A stretch of 64,000 bases of DNA, taken from JAHIQC01 sp964565645 (GTDB lineage Bacteria > Actinomycetota > Coriobacteriia > Anaerosomatales > JAHIQC01). The notes under the pieces were generated by a model, which worked only from the letters and a program-made list of their open reading frames with translations, searched no databases and was not told where the DNA came from. Where the stretch lies: assembly GCA_964565645.1 (NCBI GenBank), contig CAZMFQ010000009.1, positions 70,369 through 134,368 of the forward strand, read 5' to 3'. Positions 16,957 through 25,443 of the stretch are shown one piece after another; position 1 is the stretch's first letter; each line of letters begins with the position of its first letter. The position numbers and the translations under genes were made by a program.

Positions 16957-17033
16957 CCGAAACCCCCGCGTCAGAACAGGATGCTAGAATGAGACACGAG
17001 GCGACGCCGCCTCGATCGAAAACGGAGTGTGCA

Positions 17034-17456
17034 TTGGACCGGAACAACCTCGCCCCCTGCTTCATCGGCAGCGGGACTCTCACGAACCCTCGCGACATGA
17101 TCCGCGCCCTCGAGACCCTCGAGGCGGTCGAGTACCGCTACGAGCTCGACGGCGACACGATCTCCGAGGGCTCCGCGACGCTTGTGAAACTCATGTACGA
17201 CACCGATTCCGCGACGCTGGTGCTCAACGGGTGCCTGTTCCTCAACGCCGCGAGTTTCACCTACCTCGACTTCGCGACCACCGAGGCGAACCGCTGCGTG
17301 GTCACCCTCCACGGAGACGGCACGCTGCTCACGCTCACGGCCGACGCGGAGCGCGACGTGGTGGAGGTCCCGCGGGGGCAGCTCAGGCTGCTCGAGGACG
17401 CGGCGTTCGACGCGTCGTTCGTGCTCGGCGACGACGAGGACGACGAACTCGACTAG
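17034..17456 (+). CDS. Hypothetical protein
   Basis: A 140-residue acidic protein that I do not recognise. It is built of alternating beta strands (TLVKLMYDT, ATLVLNGCLFL, ASFTYLDF, CVVTLHGDG) and ends in a run of Asp/Glu residues. The TTG at 17034 is preferred, with GGAG 7 nt upstream; an in-frame ATG at 16989 overlaps a likely -10 box (TGCTAGAAT ending at 16991). It has no membrane segment or signal peptide. It is single, divergent from rnr and convergent with the S41 protease gene. Confidence 0.6.
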   Translation: MDRNNLAPCFIGSGTLTNPRDMIRALETLEAVEYRYELDGDTISEGSATLVKLMYDTDSATLVLNGCLFLNAASFTYLDFATTEANRCVVTLHGDGTLLTLTADAERDVVEVPRGQLRLLEDAAFDASFVLGDDEDDELD

Positions 17457-17483
17457 CGGCGCCCGCTCACGCGGTACGGTGAG

Positions 17484-18677
17484 CTAGAGCTTCTTCTCCG
17501 CCTCGGCGATCGCGCGCTGCAGCTGCGTGTCGGTCTTGGGGTCGGCGATCAGCTCGAGCTTCATCTCGACGATGACATCGGGCGTCAGTCCCACCCCGTT
17601 GATCACGCGACTCTTGGGCGTCAGATAGTGCGCCGTGGTGAACTTCACCGCTCCGCCGAACGTGAGCTCCTCGATGGTCTGCACGCTGCCCTTGCCGAAG
17701 GTCTTGGTGCCCACGAGAGTCGCGCGATCGTAGTCCTGCAGCGCTCCGCCCAAGACCTCGCTCGCCGACGCCGAGTTCTCGTTGACGAGCAGCACGAGCG
17801 GCACGTCGGTGGTGGCCACAAGGCGGTTGGCGCGCATCTCCTTCTCCGGCTTGTCGCGCTCGTCGACCCGTACGATCACGCCGTCCTCGATGAACAGCGA
17901 CGCGACGTCCACGGCCTCCTGGAGCAGTCCGCCCGGATCGTTGCGCACATCGAGGACGAAGGTCCTGGCGCCCTGCTTCTGCAGGTCGAGGATCGCGGCC
18001 TGGACGTCCTCCTGGCTCTTGGCGTTGAAGCTGCCGAGCGCGATGTACCCGACGTTCTTGTCAGCGCCCATGAGCTGCTTGTGGACGTTGGGGATGTCGA
18101 TGCGTGCGCGCTCGATCTCAAAGGTGTAGAGCTTGTCGGCCTCCGAGGGGCGCGAGACCACGAGCTTGACCTTGGTGCCCTCCGGGCCGCGGACGGACTT
18201 GACCACCGCGTCGCTCGTCCAGGTGCTCGGCTTCTTGCCGTCGACCTGTACCACGACGTCGTCGGCCTTCAGGCCCGCCTTCTCGGCCGGTGTGCCCTCG
18301 ATGACCGAGACGATGTAGACCTTGCCGTCCTTCTCCGAGATCGTCACACCGATGCCAAAGAACTCACCGTCGTTCTGCTCGCTGAACAGCTTGTACTGCT
18401 CCGGGTCGAAGTAGACCGCGTACTTGTCGCCATTGGATCCCAGCAGGCCGTTGATCGCGCCTGCCGTCGCCGAGGTGTCCCCCGCCGGCTCAAGCGCCTC
18501 CGAGTCGAGCAGACGACGCACCTGGTCGACCTTCTCGCCCACCGAGGAATCGCTCGTGGTCACGCTCGGCAGAGGGACGTCGGCCAGCCGGCCGACGGCG
18601 AACCCTCCCACGAACGTCGCGCCGAGCAACAGCAGAGCTATCGCGCTCGCGAGAAACACGGTCATGAAGCGGTTCAT
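17484..18677 (-). CDS. S41 family carboxy-terminal processing protease
   Basis: A 397-residue CtpA-like serine protease acting outside the membrane. An N-terminal anchor or signal (FLASAIALLLLGATFVGGF) is followed by a helical region, a PDZ domain (IGVTISEKDGKVYIVSV to VQVDGKKPS) and the S41 core. The catalytic Ser is in NENSASASE and the Lys in TKTFGKGSVQ. It lies directly downstream of ftsEX on the same strand (34 nt), a common arrangement with peptidoglycan hydrolase regulation. Here the third position has a protease rather than a murein hydrolase, so a role in processing cell-wall proteins is plausible. Confidence 0.93.
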   Translation of the reverse strand: MNRFMTVFLASAIALLLLGATFVGGFAVGRLADVPLPSVTTSDSSVGEKVDQVRRLLDSEALEPAGDTSATAGAINGLLGSNGDKYAVYFDPEQYKLFSEQNDGEFFGIGVTISEKDGKVYIVSVIEGTPAEKAGLKADDVVVQVDGKKPSTWTSDAVVKSVRGPEGTKVKLVVSRPSEADKLYTFEIERARIDIPNVHKQLMGADKNVGYIALGSFNAKSQEDVQAAILDLQKQGARTFVLDVRNDPGGLLQEAVDVASLFIEDGVIVRVDERDKPEKEMRANRLVATTDVPLVLLVNENSASASEVLGGALQDYDRATLVGTKTFGKGSVQTIEELTFGGAVKFTTAHYLTPKSRVINGVGLTPDVIVEMKLELIADPKTDTQLQRAIAEAEKKL

Positions 18678-18711
18678 GTGATCCTGTCCGATCCCGACGC
18701 CGGCTGGGGCG

Positions 18712-19626
18712 TCAGACTTTGAGATAGCGGCGAAGTGCGAGACCCGATCCGAGCAGGCCGATGAGCATGCCGGCGAACACGAGGATCAGCGCAAGCTGGA
18801 ACATCGTGCCGCCCGCCAGATCGACCGGCAGGAACGGGACCGCCTCCCGCAGCTTGGGAAGCACAGCCGCCTGTATGGCGACCACCGAGAGGATTGCAAG
18901 AAGTGCGCCGATGAGCGACTGGATGACACCCTCCATGAGGAACGGGGTGCGGATGAACCAGTTGCTGGCGCCGACCAGACGCATGATGCCGATCTCCTTG
19001 CGCCTGGCATAGATCGCGAGACGGATCGTGTTGTTGATGAAGATGAGGCTCACGACCGCGAGCATCGCGATGAAGACGATGAGCACGATGCGGATGATGC
19101 GCGTGAAGGCGAAGAGCTTGTCGACGACCTGCTGACCGTACTTGAGCGAGTCCGACGGGCTGTCGGGCCGGTCGGCGACCTTCAGGAACAGCTCGTTGCC
19201 CATGATCTTGTCCACGAGCGTCTCGACCTCGCGGGGGTCTTTGAGGGTCACGTCGAGCGAAGCGGGCAACGGGTTGGTCTCGATCTGGTCGATGATCTCG
19301 GGGCTCGAGGCCATGTCCTTCTTGAACTTCTCGAGCGCGTCGTCCTTCGAGGTGTACTCGACGGTCGCGACCAGCGCGTCGGACTTGACCCAGGCCTGGA
19401 GCGCCTGGACGTCCTCGGTCTTGGCGCCGTCAGCCAGGAAGATCTGGACGGTGACCTTGTCCTCGACGGACTGCACGATCTCGGTGGCGATGACGCCCAC
19501 CGCGATCGAGACGCCCACGAGCAGAAGCGAGAGGTAGATCGTGATGACCGCACCGAGGCTCATGACCCAGTTGCGGCGGAAGTTCTGCACGGACTCGCGT
19601 GCGAAGTAGCCGAAGTTAATCGCCAT
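18712..19626 (-). CDS. ftsX: Cell division protein FtsX
   Basis: A 304-residue membrane partner of FtsE that controls peptidoglycan hydrolases at division. One transmembrane helix near the N-terminus (LGAVITIYLSLLLVGV) is followed by an extracellular domain of about 120 residues and three C-terminal helices, the FtsX topology. The motif RRKEIGIMRLVGAS before the second helix is characteristic. ATG at 19626 overlaps the ftsE stop by 11 nt; the longer in-frame reading from 19731 lies inside ftsE and is rejected. Confidence 0.95.
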   Translation of the reverse strand: MAINFGYFARESVQNFRRNWVMSLGAVITIYLSLLLVGVSIAVGVIATEIVQSVEDKVTVQIFLADGAKTEDVQALQAWVKSDALVATVEYTSKDDALEKFKKDMASSPEIIDQIETNPLPASLDVTLKDPREVETLVDKIMGNELFLKVADRPDSPSDSLKYGQQVVDKLFAFTRIIRIVLIVFIAMLAVVSLIFINNTIRLAIYARRKEIGIMRLVGASNWFIRTPFLMEGVIQSLIGALLAILSVVAIQAAVLPKLREAVPFLPVDLAGGTMFQLALILVFAGMLIGLLGSGLALRRYLKV

Positions 19627-20302
19627 AGCCGTAGACACCCCGGTTCTGGTCGCGGATGATGCGGCCGCCCTCCAGCGCGATGACTCGCTTGCGCATGGAG
19701 TCGACCATCTCACGGTCGTGAGTGGCCACAAGCACCGTGGTGCCCGTCTTGTTGATGCGGTTGAGCAGACTCATGATCCCGAGCGACGTGGCCGGGTCCA
19801 GGTTTCCGGTCGGCTCGTCGGCCAGAAGGAGCGGCGGGCGGTTCACGAACGCGCGCGCGATGGACACGCGCTGCTGCTCGCCGCCGGAGAGCTCGTCGGG
19901 GTAGGACTCGATCTTGTCCTCGAGGCCCACGAGGCGGAGCACCTCGGGCACCTGCGTGCGGATCACGTGGCGCGAACGGCCGATGACCTCGAGCGCGAAC
20001 GCGACGTTCTCATAGGTGGTCTTGTTCGGCAGCAGCTTGAAGTCCTGGAAGACGCACCCGATGTTCCTGCGCAGGAACGGCACCTTCCAGTTCTTGAGCT
20101 TGACGAGGTCCTGCCCTGCGACCACGATCTGGCCGCGCGTCGGGAGGATCTCCCTGAGCAGCAGCTTGATGAACGTGGACTTGCCGGAGCCCGAGTGTCC
20201 CACCAGGAACACGAACTCGCCCTGCGCGATCTCGACATCGACATCGGTCAGGGCGGGCTTCTCGGGCACGTAGAACTTCTCAACGCCGCGCATGCTGATC
20301 AT
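19616..20302 (-). CDS. ftsE: Cell division ATP-binding protein FtsE
   Basis: A 228-residue ABC ATPase. Walker A GHSGSGKST (about 35-43), signature LSGGEQQRVSIARA, Walker B LLLADEPTGNLDP and switch His in ATHDREMV are all intact. The Q-loop region CVFQDFKLLP is typical of FtsE. It overlaps ftsX. A likely extended -10 (TGCTACCAT, minus strand 20366-20358) lies about 55 nt upstream. Confidence 0.95.
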   Translation of the reverse strand: MISMRGVEKFYVPEKPALTDVDVEIAQGEFVFLVGHSGSGKSTFIKLLLREILPTRGQIVVAGQDLVKLKNWKVPFLRRNIGCVFQDFKLLPNKTTYENVAFALEVIGRSRHVIRTQVPEVLRLVGLEDKIESYPDELSGGEQQRVSIARAFVNRPPLLLADEPTGNLDPATSLGIMSLLNRINKTGTTVLVATHDREMVDSMRKRVIALEGGRIIRDQNRGVYGYGD

Positions 20303-20357
20303 GTGGCGTGTCTCTTCCTGTCATGAGCTTTCAAGGGCCGCTGATTCGGCCCCGACA

Positions 20358-20366
20358 ATGGTAGCA
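20358..20366 (-). promoter_or_regulatory. Extended -10 element upstream of ftsE
   Basis: Minus-strand TGCTACCAT fits the TG-N-TAnnaT extended -10 pattern that recurs upstream of several genes in this window. No good -35 is seen at 17 bp. Confidence 0.4.
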
Positions 20367-20431
20367 AATACGAGCCGACAACGGGGCATCCGGAAAGAGC
20401 CTGCACCGATTCTCCACAGGCCCGTACTCAG

Positions 20432-20466
20432 CGCCCGGGCGCGCAGGGACCTGCCCGCGCCGGGCG
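20432..20466 (-). terminator. Hairpin downstream of the transketolase genes
   Basis: CGCCCGG (20432-20438) pairs with CCGGGCG (20460-20466); the enclosed GC-rich sequence can extend the stem. It lies 10 nt beyond the stop at 20476 on the minus strand. There is no U-run, so Rho-independent termination is only possible. The rest of 20303-20475 holds the ftsE promoter region and nothing else recognised. Confidence 0.35.
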
Positions 20467-20475
20467 TGTCCACCC

Positions 20476-21408
20476 CTACTTGCCGAGGAGCCCCTTGGCG
20501 GCAGCGGCGATATCGGCGGCCGTCAGACCGAAGTGCGCCATGAGCTCGGCCGGGTCGCCGCTCGTGCCGAAGACATCGCGCACACCCACGAGCGCCATGG
20601 GCGTCGGGGCCTTCTGCGAGAGCAGTTCGGCTACGGCGGAACCCATGCCGGCGATCACCGAGTGCTCCTCGCACGTCACGACGGCGCCGGTCTTGCGGGC
20701 GCTCGCGACAAGCGTGGCCTCGTCGAGCGGCTTGATGCTCGCCACATCGATGACCTCGGCGGAGACGCCCTCCTGTGCGAGCAGGTCCGCGGCGGCGAGC
20801 GCCTCGGCGACCATCACGCCGCACGCAGCGAGCGTCACGTCGGAGCCCTCACGCAGCACGTAGGCACGGCCGAGCTCGAACTCGAAGTCATCGGGGTGCA
20901 CCTGCGGGACAGCGGCGCGGCCGAGCCGCACGTAGAACGGCCCCGGGGTCTTTGCGGCCAGGCGCAGTGCGGCCTTGGCGGCGTTGAAGTCCGCGGGCAC
21001 GAGCACCCGCATCCCGGGGAGCACGCGCATCAACGCGAGGTCCTCGATCATCTGGTGGCTACCGCCGTCGGGGCCTACGGTGATACCCGAGTGCGTCGGC
21101 GCGAGCTTCACGTCGAGGTCGGAGTAGCACACGGTGTTGCGCACCTGGTCGTACGCGCGACCGGTGGCGAACACGGCGAAGCTGCCGGTGAAGGCGACCT
21201 TGCCCGCGACAGCGAGCCCGGCCGCGGTGTCGATCATGTTCTGCTCGGCGATACCCACGTTCACGAAACGGTCGGGGTAGGCCTTGGCGAACGATGCGGT
21301 GGTCGTGGACTTGGAGAGGTCGGCCTCGACCGCGACGACATCGACGCCGTCAGCGGCGAGTTCGATGAGCGTCTCGCCGAACGCCTCGCGGGTTGCACGC
21401 TTGCTCAT
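20476..21408 (-). CDS. Transketolase, C-terminal subunit
   Basis: The second half of a split transketolase (310 residues), containing the pyrimidine-binding and C-terminal domains. The catalytic Glu is in VGIAEQNMIDTAAGLA, and FGTSGDPAELM near the end is the family C-terminal motif. With the N-terminal subunit it transfers two-carbon units in ribulose-5-phosphate regeneration. It begins 3 nt after the N-terminal subunit gene. Split transketolases are common in archaea and anaerobic bacteria. The position, divergent from cbbL, indicates the CbbT function of the Calvin cycle. Confidence 0.94.
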   Translation of the reverse strand: MSKRATREAFGETLIELAADGVDVVAVEADLSKSTTTASFAKAYPDRFVNVGIAEQNMIDTAAGLAVAGKVAFTGSFAVFATGRAYDQVRNTVCYSDLDVKLAPTHSGITVGPDGGSHQMIEDLALMRVLPGMRVLVPADFNAAKAALRLAAKTPGPFYVRLGRAAVPQVHPDDFEFELGRAYVLREGSDVTLAACGVMVAEALAAADLLAQEGVSAEVIDVASIKPLDEATLVASARKTGAVVTCEEHSVIAGMGSAVAELLSQKAPTPMALVGVRDVFGTSGDPAELMAHFGLTAADIAAAAKGLLGK

Positions 21409-21411
21409 CGA

Positions 21412-22257
21412 CTAGTTCCCTTCCTCGATGGTACAGGCCAGTTCACCCGCGGCGATCTCGCACTGCTCGGCCGAAGGCGCCGCGCCGTGCCACTCCGCTT
21501 TGTCCTCCATGAACGAGACGCCCTTGCCCTTGACGGTGCTCGCGACGATGACCGTCGGCGCACCCTCGGCGGTGTCCGCCTGGGCAAACGCTGCCAACAG
21601 CTGCTCGACGTCATGTCCGTCGGCGCCGATGACGTTCCAGCCGAACGCGCGGAACTTCTCGCCGACCTCGCCGAGGTCCATGACATCGGCGCACGAGCCG
21701 TCGATCTGCAGGTTGTTGTTGTCCACGATCGCGACCACGCGGTCGAGTTTGTTGTGGGCCGCGAACATCGCGGCTTCCCAGACCTGACCCTCCTGGAGCT
21801 CTCCATCGCCGAGGAGACAGAAGACCCGGGAGGTCACGTTGCCGTCGGCACGAAGCCCCAGAGCGATGCCGTTGGCGATCGAGAGTCCCTGGCCGAGCGA
21901 GCCGGTCGAGACCTCGACGCCTGGGGTCTTCTTGCAGTCCGGGTGGCCCTGGAGCATCGAACCGAGCTTGCGCAGGGTCGACAGGTGCTCGCGGCCGAAG
22001 TAGCCCGCCTCGGCGAGCGCCGCATACAGCACCGGCGCGGCGTGGCCCTTGGAGAGCACGAAACGGTCGCGTCCGGGCATCTTGGGATCGGCCGGGTCGT
22101 GGTTCATCACACCGAAGTAGAGTGTAGCGACGATGTCCGCGGCCGAGAGCGAGCCGCCGGGGTGGCCCGAACCGGCCAGGCCGATCATCTCCACGATGTC
22201 AGCGCGCATCCGCTGCGCCGTACGCTCGATGGTGGGGATATCCGAACGTGGTTCCAT
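21412..22257 (-). CDS. Transketolase, N-terminal subunit
   Basis: The first half of a split transketolase (281 residues), binding thiamine diphosphate. Visible motifs are GSGHPGGSLSAADI, FVLSKGHAAPVLYA and the ThDP/Mg signature GDGELQEGQVWEA...VDNNNLQ. GGAG lies 6 nt before the ATG. It reads away from the cbbL operon across a 323-bp intergenic region and is translationally close to the C-terminal subunit gene. Confidence 0.95.
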   Translation of the reverse strand: MEPRSDIPTIERTAQRMRADIVEMIGLAGSGHPGGSLSAADIVATLYFGVMNHDPADPKMPGRDRFVLSKGHAAPVLYAALAEAGYFGREHLSTLRKLGSMLQGHPDCKKTPGVEVSTGSLGQGLSIANGIALGLRADGNVTSRVFCLLGDGELQEGQVWEAAMFAAHNKLDRVVAIVDNNNLQIDGSCADVMDLGEVGEKFRAFGWNVIGADGHDVEQLLAAFAQADTAEGAPTVIVASTVKGKGVSFMEDKAEWHGAAPSAEQCEIAAGELACTIEEGN

Positions 22258-22580
22258 GCTGCGCTCCGGTTCGATCGGCGTCGGATGGGTGACGGCATGA
22301 GCCCTCGACGCGTCCCGCCGAGCTCTGTGCCACGTGCATCATAACCATACGCGGCGAAGCTGTGGCCCCGAATCTCGACGGAGTCCACAGGCCGCGTTCC
22401 TCGGCAAGCGGCCGGTGCGCGGCGGTCAAACGGCGCGCGACCGGCACGACCTGCGGCGACACGCCGCTTACCGCCGCCGTCGCACCTGTGGCAGGATGCG
22501 CCCGCCCGCTTGCGGCACGCGCGTTCCGCTCCGCGCCAGGGCGGAATAGCGTGAAGCGAACCTTACCGAGGAGGTTCGAA
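22258..22580. promoter_or_regulatory. Divergent promoter region between transketolase and cbbL
   Basis: This 323-bp gap must carry the promoters of both Calvin-cycle transcripts. A minus-strand TATGAT (22343-22338) could be the -10 of the transketolase genes. A dyad GCGGC-N5-GCCGC occurs at 22453-22467. No clear CbbR-type T-N11-A array and no cbbR gene was identified, although the window on both sides was searched. The reading frame of cbbL is open through part of this gap, but it has no conserved protein features. Confidence 0.4.
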
Positions 22581-24032
22581 ATGGAAGAGAGCACCCGGGA
22601 TCCTCGCGACCGGTTCAGTGCCGGCGTCATGAAGTACGCCCAGATGGGCTACTGGGACGCGGACTACGAACCAAAGGACACGGACATACTCGCCGTGTTC
22701 CGCGTCACCCCTCAGGAGGGAGTCGACGCGATCGAAGCCGCCGCCGCGGTCGCCGGCGAATCGTCCACAGCGACCTGGACGGTCGTGTGGACCGACCGGC
22801 TCACGTCGAGCGAGCTCTATCGTGCGAAGGCCTACAAGGTGGAACCCGTGCCGGGCAACCCCGAGCAGTTCTTTGCCTACATCGCCTACGACCTCGAGCT
22901 GTTCGAGCCCGGGTCCATCGCGAACATGACCGCGTCGATCATCGGCAACGTGTTCGGCTTCAAGCCCCTCAAGGCGCTTCGGCTCGAAGACATGCGCATC
23001 CCTTCGGCGCTCGTGACCACCTTCGACGGTCCGCCGGCGGGCATCATCGTGGAGCGCGAGCGGATGGACAAGTTCGGCCGTCCGCTCCTGGGCGCGACCA
23101 TCAAGCCCAAGCTCGGGCTTTCCGGCAAGAACTACGGCCGGGTCGTCTACGAGGCGCTGCGCGGAGGCCTGGATTTCACCAAGGACGACGAGAACATCAA
23201 CTCGCAGTCCTTCATGACCTGGCGCGACCGGTTCCTGTACTGCATGGAGGCCGTCAACAAGGCGCAGGCGGCCAGCGGCGAGGTCAAGGGCCACTACCTC
23301 AACGTGACCGCGGCGACCATGGAGGACATGTACGAGCGCGCCGAGTTCGCTCGCGACCTCGGCTCCAACATCATCATGGTCGACCTCGTGATCGGGTACA
23401 CGGCCATCCAGTCGATGTCCAAGTGGGCGCGGCGCAACGACATGCTCCTGCACATGCACCGCGCGGGACACTCGACCTTCACGCGCCAGAAGAACCACGG
23501 CGTCTCGTTCCGCGTGATCTGCAAGTGGCTGCGTCTGGCCGGTTGCGACCACCTGCACGCGGGCACCGTCGTGGGCAAGCTCGAAGGCGACCCTGCCTCG
23601 GTGCTCGGCTTCTACGACATCCTGCGCGAGCCGCACAACGAGCTGAACCCCGAGCGCGGCCTGTTCTTCGAGCAGGACTGGGCGGGATTGCGCAAGGTCA
23701 TGCCGGTCGCCTCGGGCGGCATCCACGCCGGCCAGATGCACCAGCTGCTCGACCTGTTCGGCGACGACGTCGTGCTGCAGTTCGGCGGCGGCACCATCGG
23801 CCACCCCATGGGCGTGGCCGCGGGCGCGACCGCGAACCGCGTCGCGCTCGAGGCCATGGTCAAGGCCCGCAACGAGGGGCGCGAGATCCTGGCCGAGGGC
23901 CCGCAGATCCTGGCCGAGGCCGCCAAGGGCTGCAAGCCCCTGCGCGCCGCCCTCGACACCTGGGGCAACGTCACCTTCGAGTACACGAGCACCGATACCG
24001 TCGACGCCGTCCCGACGCCGACCGCGTCGTAG
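22581..24032 (+). CDS. cbbL: RuBisCO large subunit, form I red-type
   Basis: The 483-residue large subunit catalysing CO2 fixation onto ribulose-1,5-bisphosphate. GATIKPKLGLSGKNYGR carries K175/K177. GGLDFTKDDEN has the carbamylated K201 with D203 and E204. HMHRAGH has the active-site histidines and VVGKLEGD the loop-6 K333. The N-terminus (RFSAGVMKYAQMGYW) and the accompanying red-type small subunit and CbbX point to form IC/ID rather than green-type IA/IB, II or archaeal III. GAGGAGG is 6 nt before the ATG. It is first in cbbLSX-fbp-prk-fba. Confidence 0.97.
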   Translation: MEESTRDPRDRFSAGVMKYAQMGYWDADYEPKDTDILAVFRVTPQEGVDAIEAAAAVAGESSTATWTVVWTDRLTSSELYRAKAYKVEPVPGNPEQFFAYIAYDLELFEPGSIANMTASIIGNVFGFKPLKALRLEDMRIPSALVTTFDGPPAGIIVERERMDKFGRPLLGATIKPKLGLSGKNYGRVVYEALRGGLDFTKDDENINSQSFMTWRDRFLYCMEAVNKAQAASGEVKGHYLNVTAATMEDMYERAEFARDLGSNIIMVDLVIGYTAIQSMSKWARRNDMLLHMHRAGHSTFTRQKNHGVSFRVICKWLRLAGCDHLHAGTVVGKLEGDPASVLGFYDILREPHNELNPERGLFFEQDWAGLRKVMPVASGGIHAGQMHQLLDLFGDDVVLQFGGGTIGHPMGVAAGATANRVALEAMVKARNEGREILAEGPQILAEAAKGCKPLRAALDTWGNVTFEYTSTDTVDAVPTPTAS

Positions 24033-24047
24033 ATGAAGGGAGCCATC

Positions 24048-24479
24048 ATGCGCATCACACAAGGCGCGTTCTCGTTCCTCCCCGATCTGACCGACGAGGA
24101 GATCACGGCACAGATCGAGTACTGCCTGCGCAACGAGTGGGCGGTCTCGGTCGAGTACACCGACGACCCGCATCCCCGCAACGTGTACTGGGAGATGTGG
24201 GGGCTGCCGATGTTCGACCTCAAGGATGCCGCCGGCATCATGGTCGAGGTCCGCGCGTGCCGCGAGGCCTTCCCGAACCACTATGTGCGCGTCACCGCGT
24301 TCGACGCGACCCACGGGGTCGAGTCCGTCGCGCTCTCGTTCATCGTGAACCGACCTGCCGAGGAGCCGGGCTTCCGCCTCTCCCGTTCCGAGGGCACCGG
24401 CCGCATGCAGCACTACACCACCGAGTCCTACGCCGTGACCCGCGCCCCGTCCGGGATGCGCTATCCGGCCGGGAAGTAG
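24048..24479 (+). CDS. cbbS: RuBisCO small subunit, red-type
   Basis: A 143-residue small subunit that caps the L8S8 enzyme. MRITQGAFSFLPDLTDEEI and DDPHPRNVYWEMWGLPMFDL are hallmarks of form IC/ID small subunits, which also have the long C-terminal hairpin seen here (ending SYAVTRAPSG). ATG at 24048 has GGGAG about 6 nt upstream and lies 15 nt after the cbbL stop. It should be co-translated with cbbL. Confidence 0.97.
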   Translation: MRITQGAFSFLPDLTDEEITAQIEYCLRNEWAVSVEYTDDPHPRNVYWEMWGLPMFDLKDAAGIMVEVRACREAFPNHYVRVTAFDATHGVESVALSFIVNRPAEEPGFRLSRSEGTGRMQHYTTESYAVTRAPSGMRYPAGK

Positions 24480-24486
24480 GCTTGCC

Positions 24487-25440
24487 GTGAGCGACACACG
24501 CGACAGCGAGCAGCGCGCGGACGCCGCGACCGACGTCGCGGCCGACGCCGACGAGCGCATCGATCTGGCGGCCGAATACGAGGCAGCCGGCATCGGCGAG
24601 GTGCTCGACGCGCTCGACCGCGACCTCGTGGGCCTCGTGCCGGTGAAACGCCGCGTGCGCGAGATCGCCTCGTTGCTGCTCGTGGAGCGCGTCCGTCAGC
24701 GCGTCGGGCTCGCCGCCGAGCCGCCGTCGCTGCACATGAGCTTCACCGGCAACCCGGGCACCGGCAAGACGACGGTCGCCATGCGGATGGCCGAGATGCT
24801 CCACCGCCTGGGATATGTGCGCAAAGGCCATGTGGTGGCCGTGACCCGCGACGACCTCGTGGGCCAGTACATCGGGCACACGGCACCCAAGACCAAAGAG
24901 GTGCTCAAGCGGGCCATGGGCGGCGTGCTGTTCATAGACGAGGCGTACTTCCTGTACCGGCCCGAAAACGAGAAGGACTACGGACAGGAAGCAATCGAGA
25001 TCCTGCTGCAGGTCATGGAGAACCAGCGCGACGACATCGTCGTGATACTGGCCGGCTACCAGGACCGCATGGAGAAGTTCTTCGAGAGCAATCCCGGGAT
25101 GTCCTCGCGCATCGCACACCATGTCGAGTTCCCCGACTACACCGACGCCGAGCTGCTCGAGATCGCGACCCGCATGCTTCAGACCTGGAACTACCGCTTC
25201 GACGAGGGCGCGCAGGCGGCGTTCGCCGAGTACCTGGCGATCCGACGCGACCGGCCGCACTTTGCCAATGCGCGTTCGGTGCGCAACGCGCTCGACCGCA
25301 TCCGGCTCCGTCAGGCACTGCGGCTGTTCGACGAGCGCGACGCACCCATGACCGCCGACGACCTCGCGATCATCCGCGAGCCCGAGGTACGCGGTAGCCG
25401 GCTGTTCGACGAGCCCGACGGAAACCCCGAGGAGGCGTAA
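24487..25440 (+). CDS. cbbX: Red-type RuBisCO activase CbbX (AAA+)
   Basis: A 317-residue AAA+ ATPase that frees red-type RuBisCO from inhibitory sugar phosphates by pulling on the large-subunit C-terminus. Walker A is GNPGTGKTT, Walker B GGVLFIDEAYFL. The pore region VGQYIGHTAPKTK and the sensor segment ILAGYQDRMEKF are typical of CbbX. The first 35 residues are acidic and Ala-rich. GTG start, 7 nt after cbbS. Its presence independently confirms the red lineage of cbbLS. Confidence 0.95.
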   Translation: MSDTRDSEQRADAATDVAADADERIDLAAEYEAAGIGEVLDALDRDLVGLVPVKRRVREIASLLLVERVRQRVGLAAEPPSLHMSFTGNPGTGKTTVAMRMAEMLHRLGYVRKGHVVAVTRDDLVGQYIGHTAPKTKEVLKRAMGGVLFIDEAYFLYRPENEKDYGQEAIEILLQVMENQRDDIVVILAGYQDRMEKFFESNPGMSSRIAHHVEFPDYTDAELLEIATRMLQTWNYRFDEGAQAAFAEYLAIRRDRPHFANARSVRNALDRIRLRQALRLFDERDAPMTADDLAIIREPEVRGSRLFDEPDGNPEEA

Positions 25441-25443
25441 GCG

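Noticed and set aside
17628..18722. 364-codon plus-strand frame antisense to the S41 protease
   Set aside because: Shadow of the protease gene; no family features.
22563..24593. 676-codon open frame antisense to cbbL and cbbS
   Set aside because: Shadow frame of GC-rich codons; the plus strand encodes RuBisCO with all catalytic residues.
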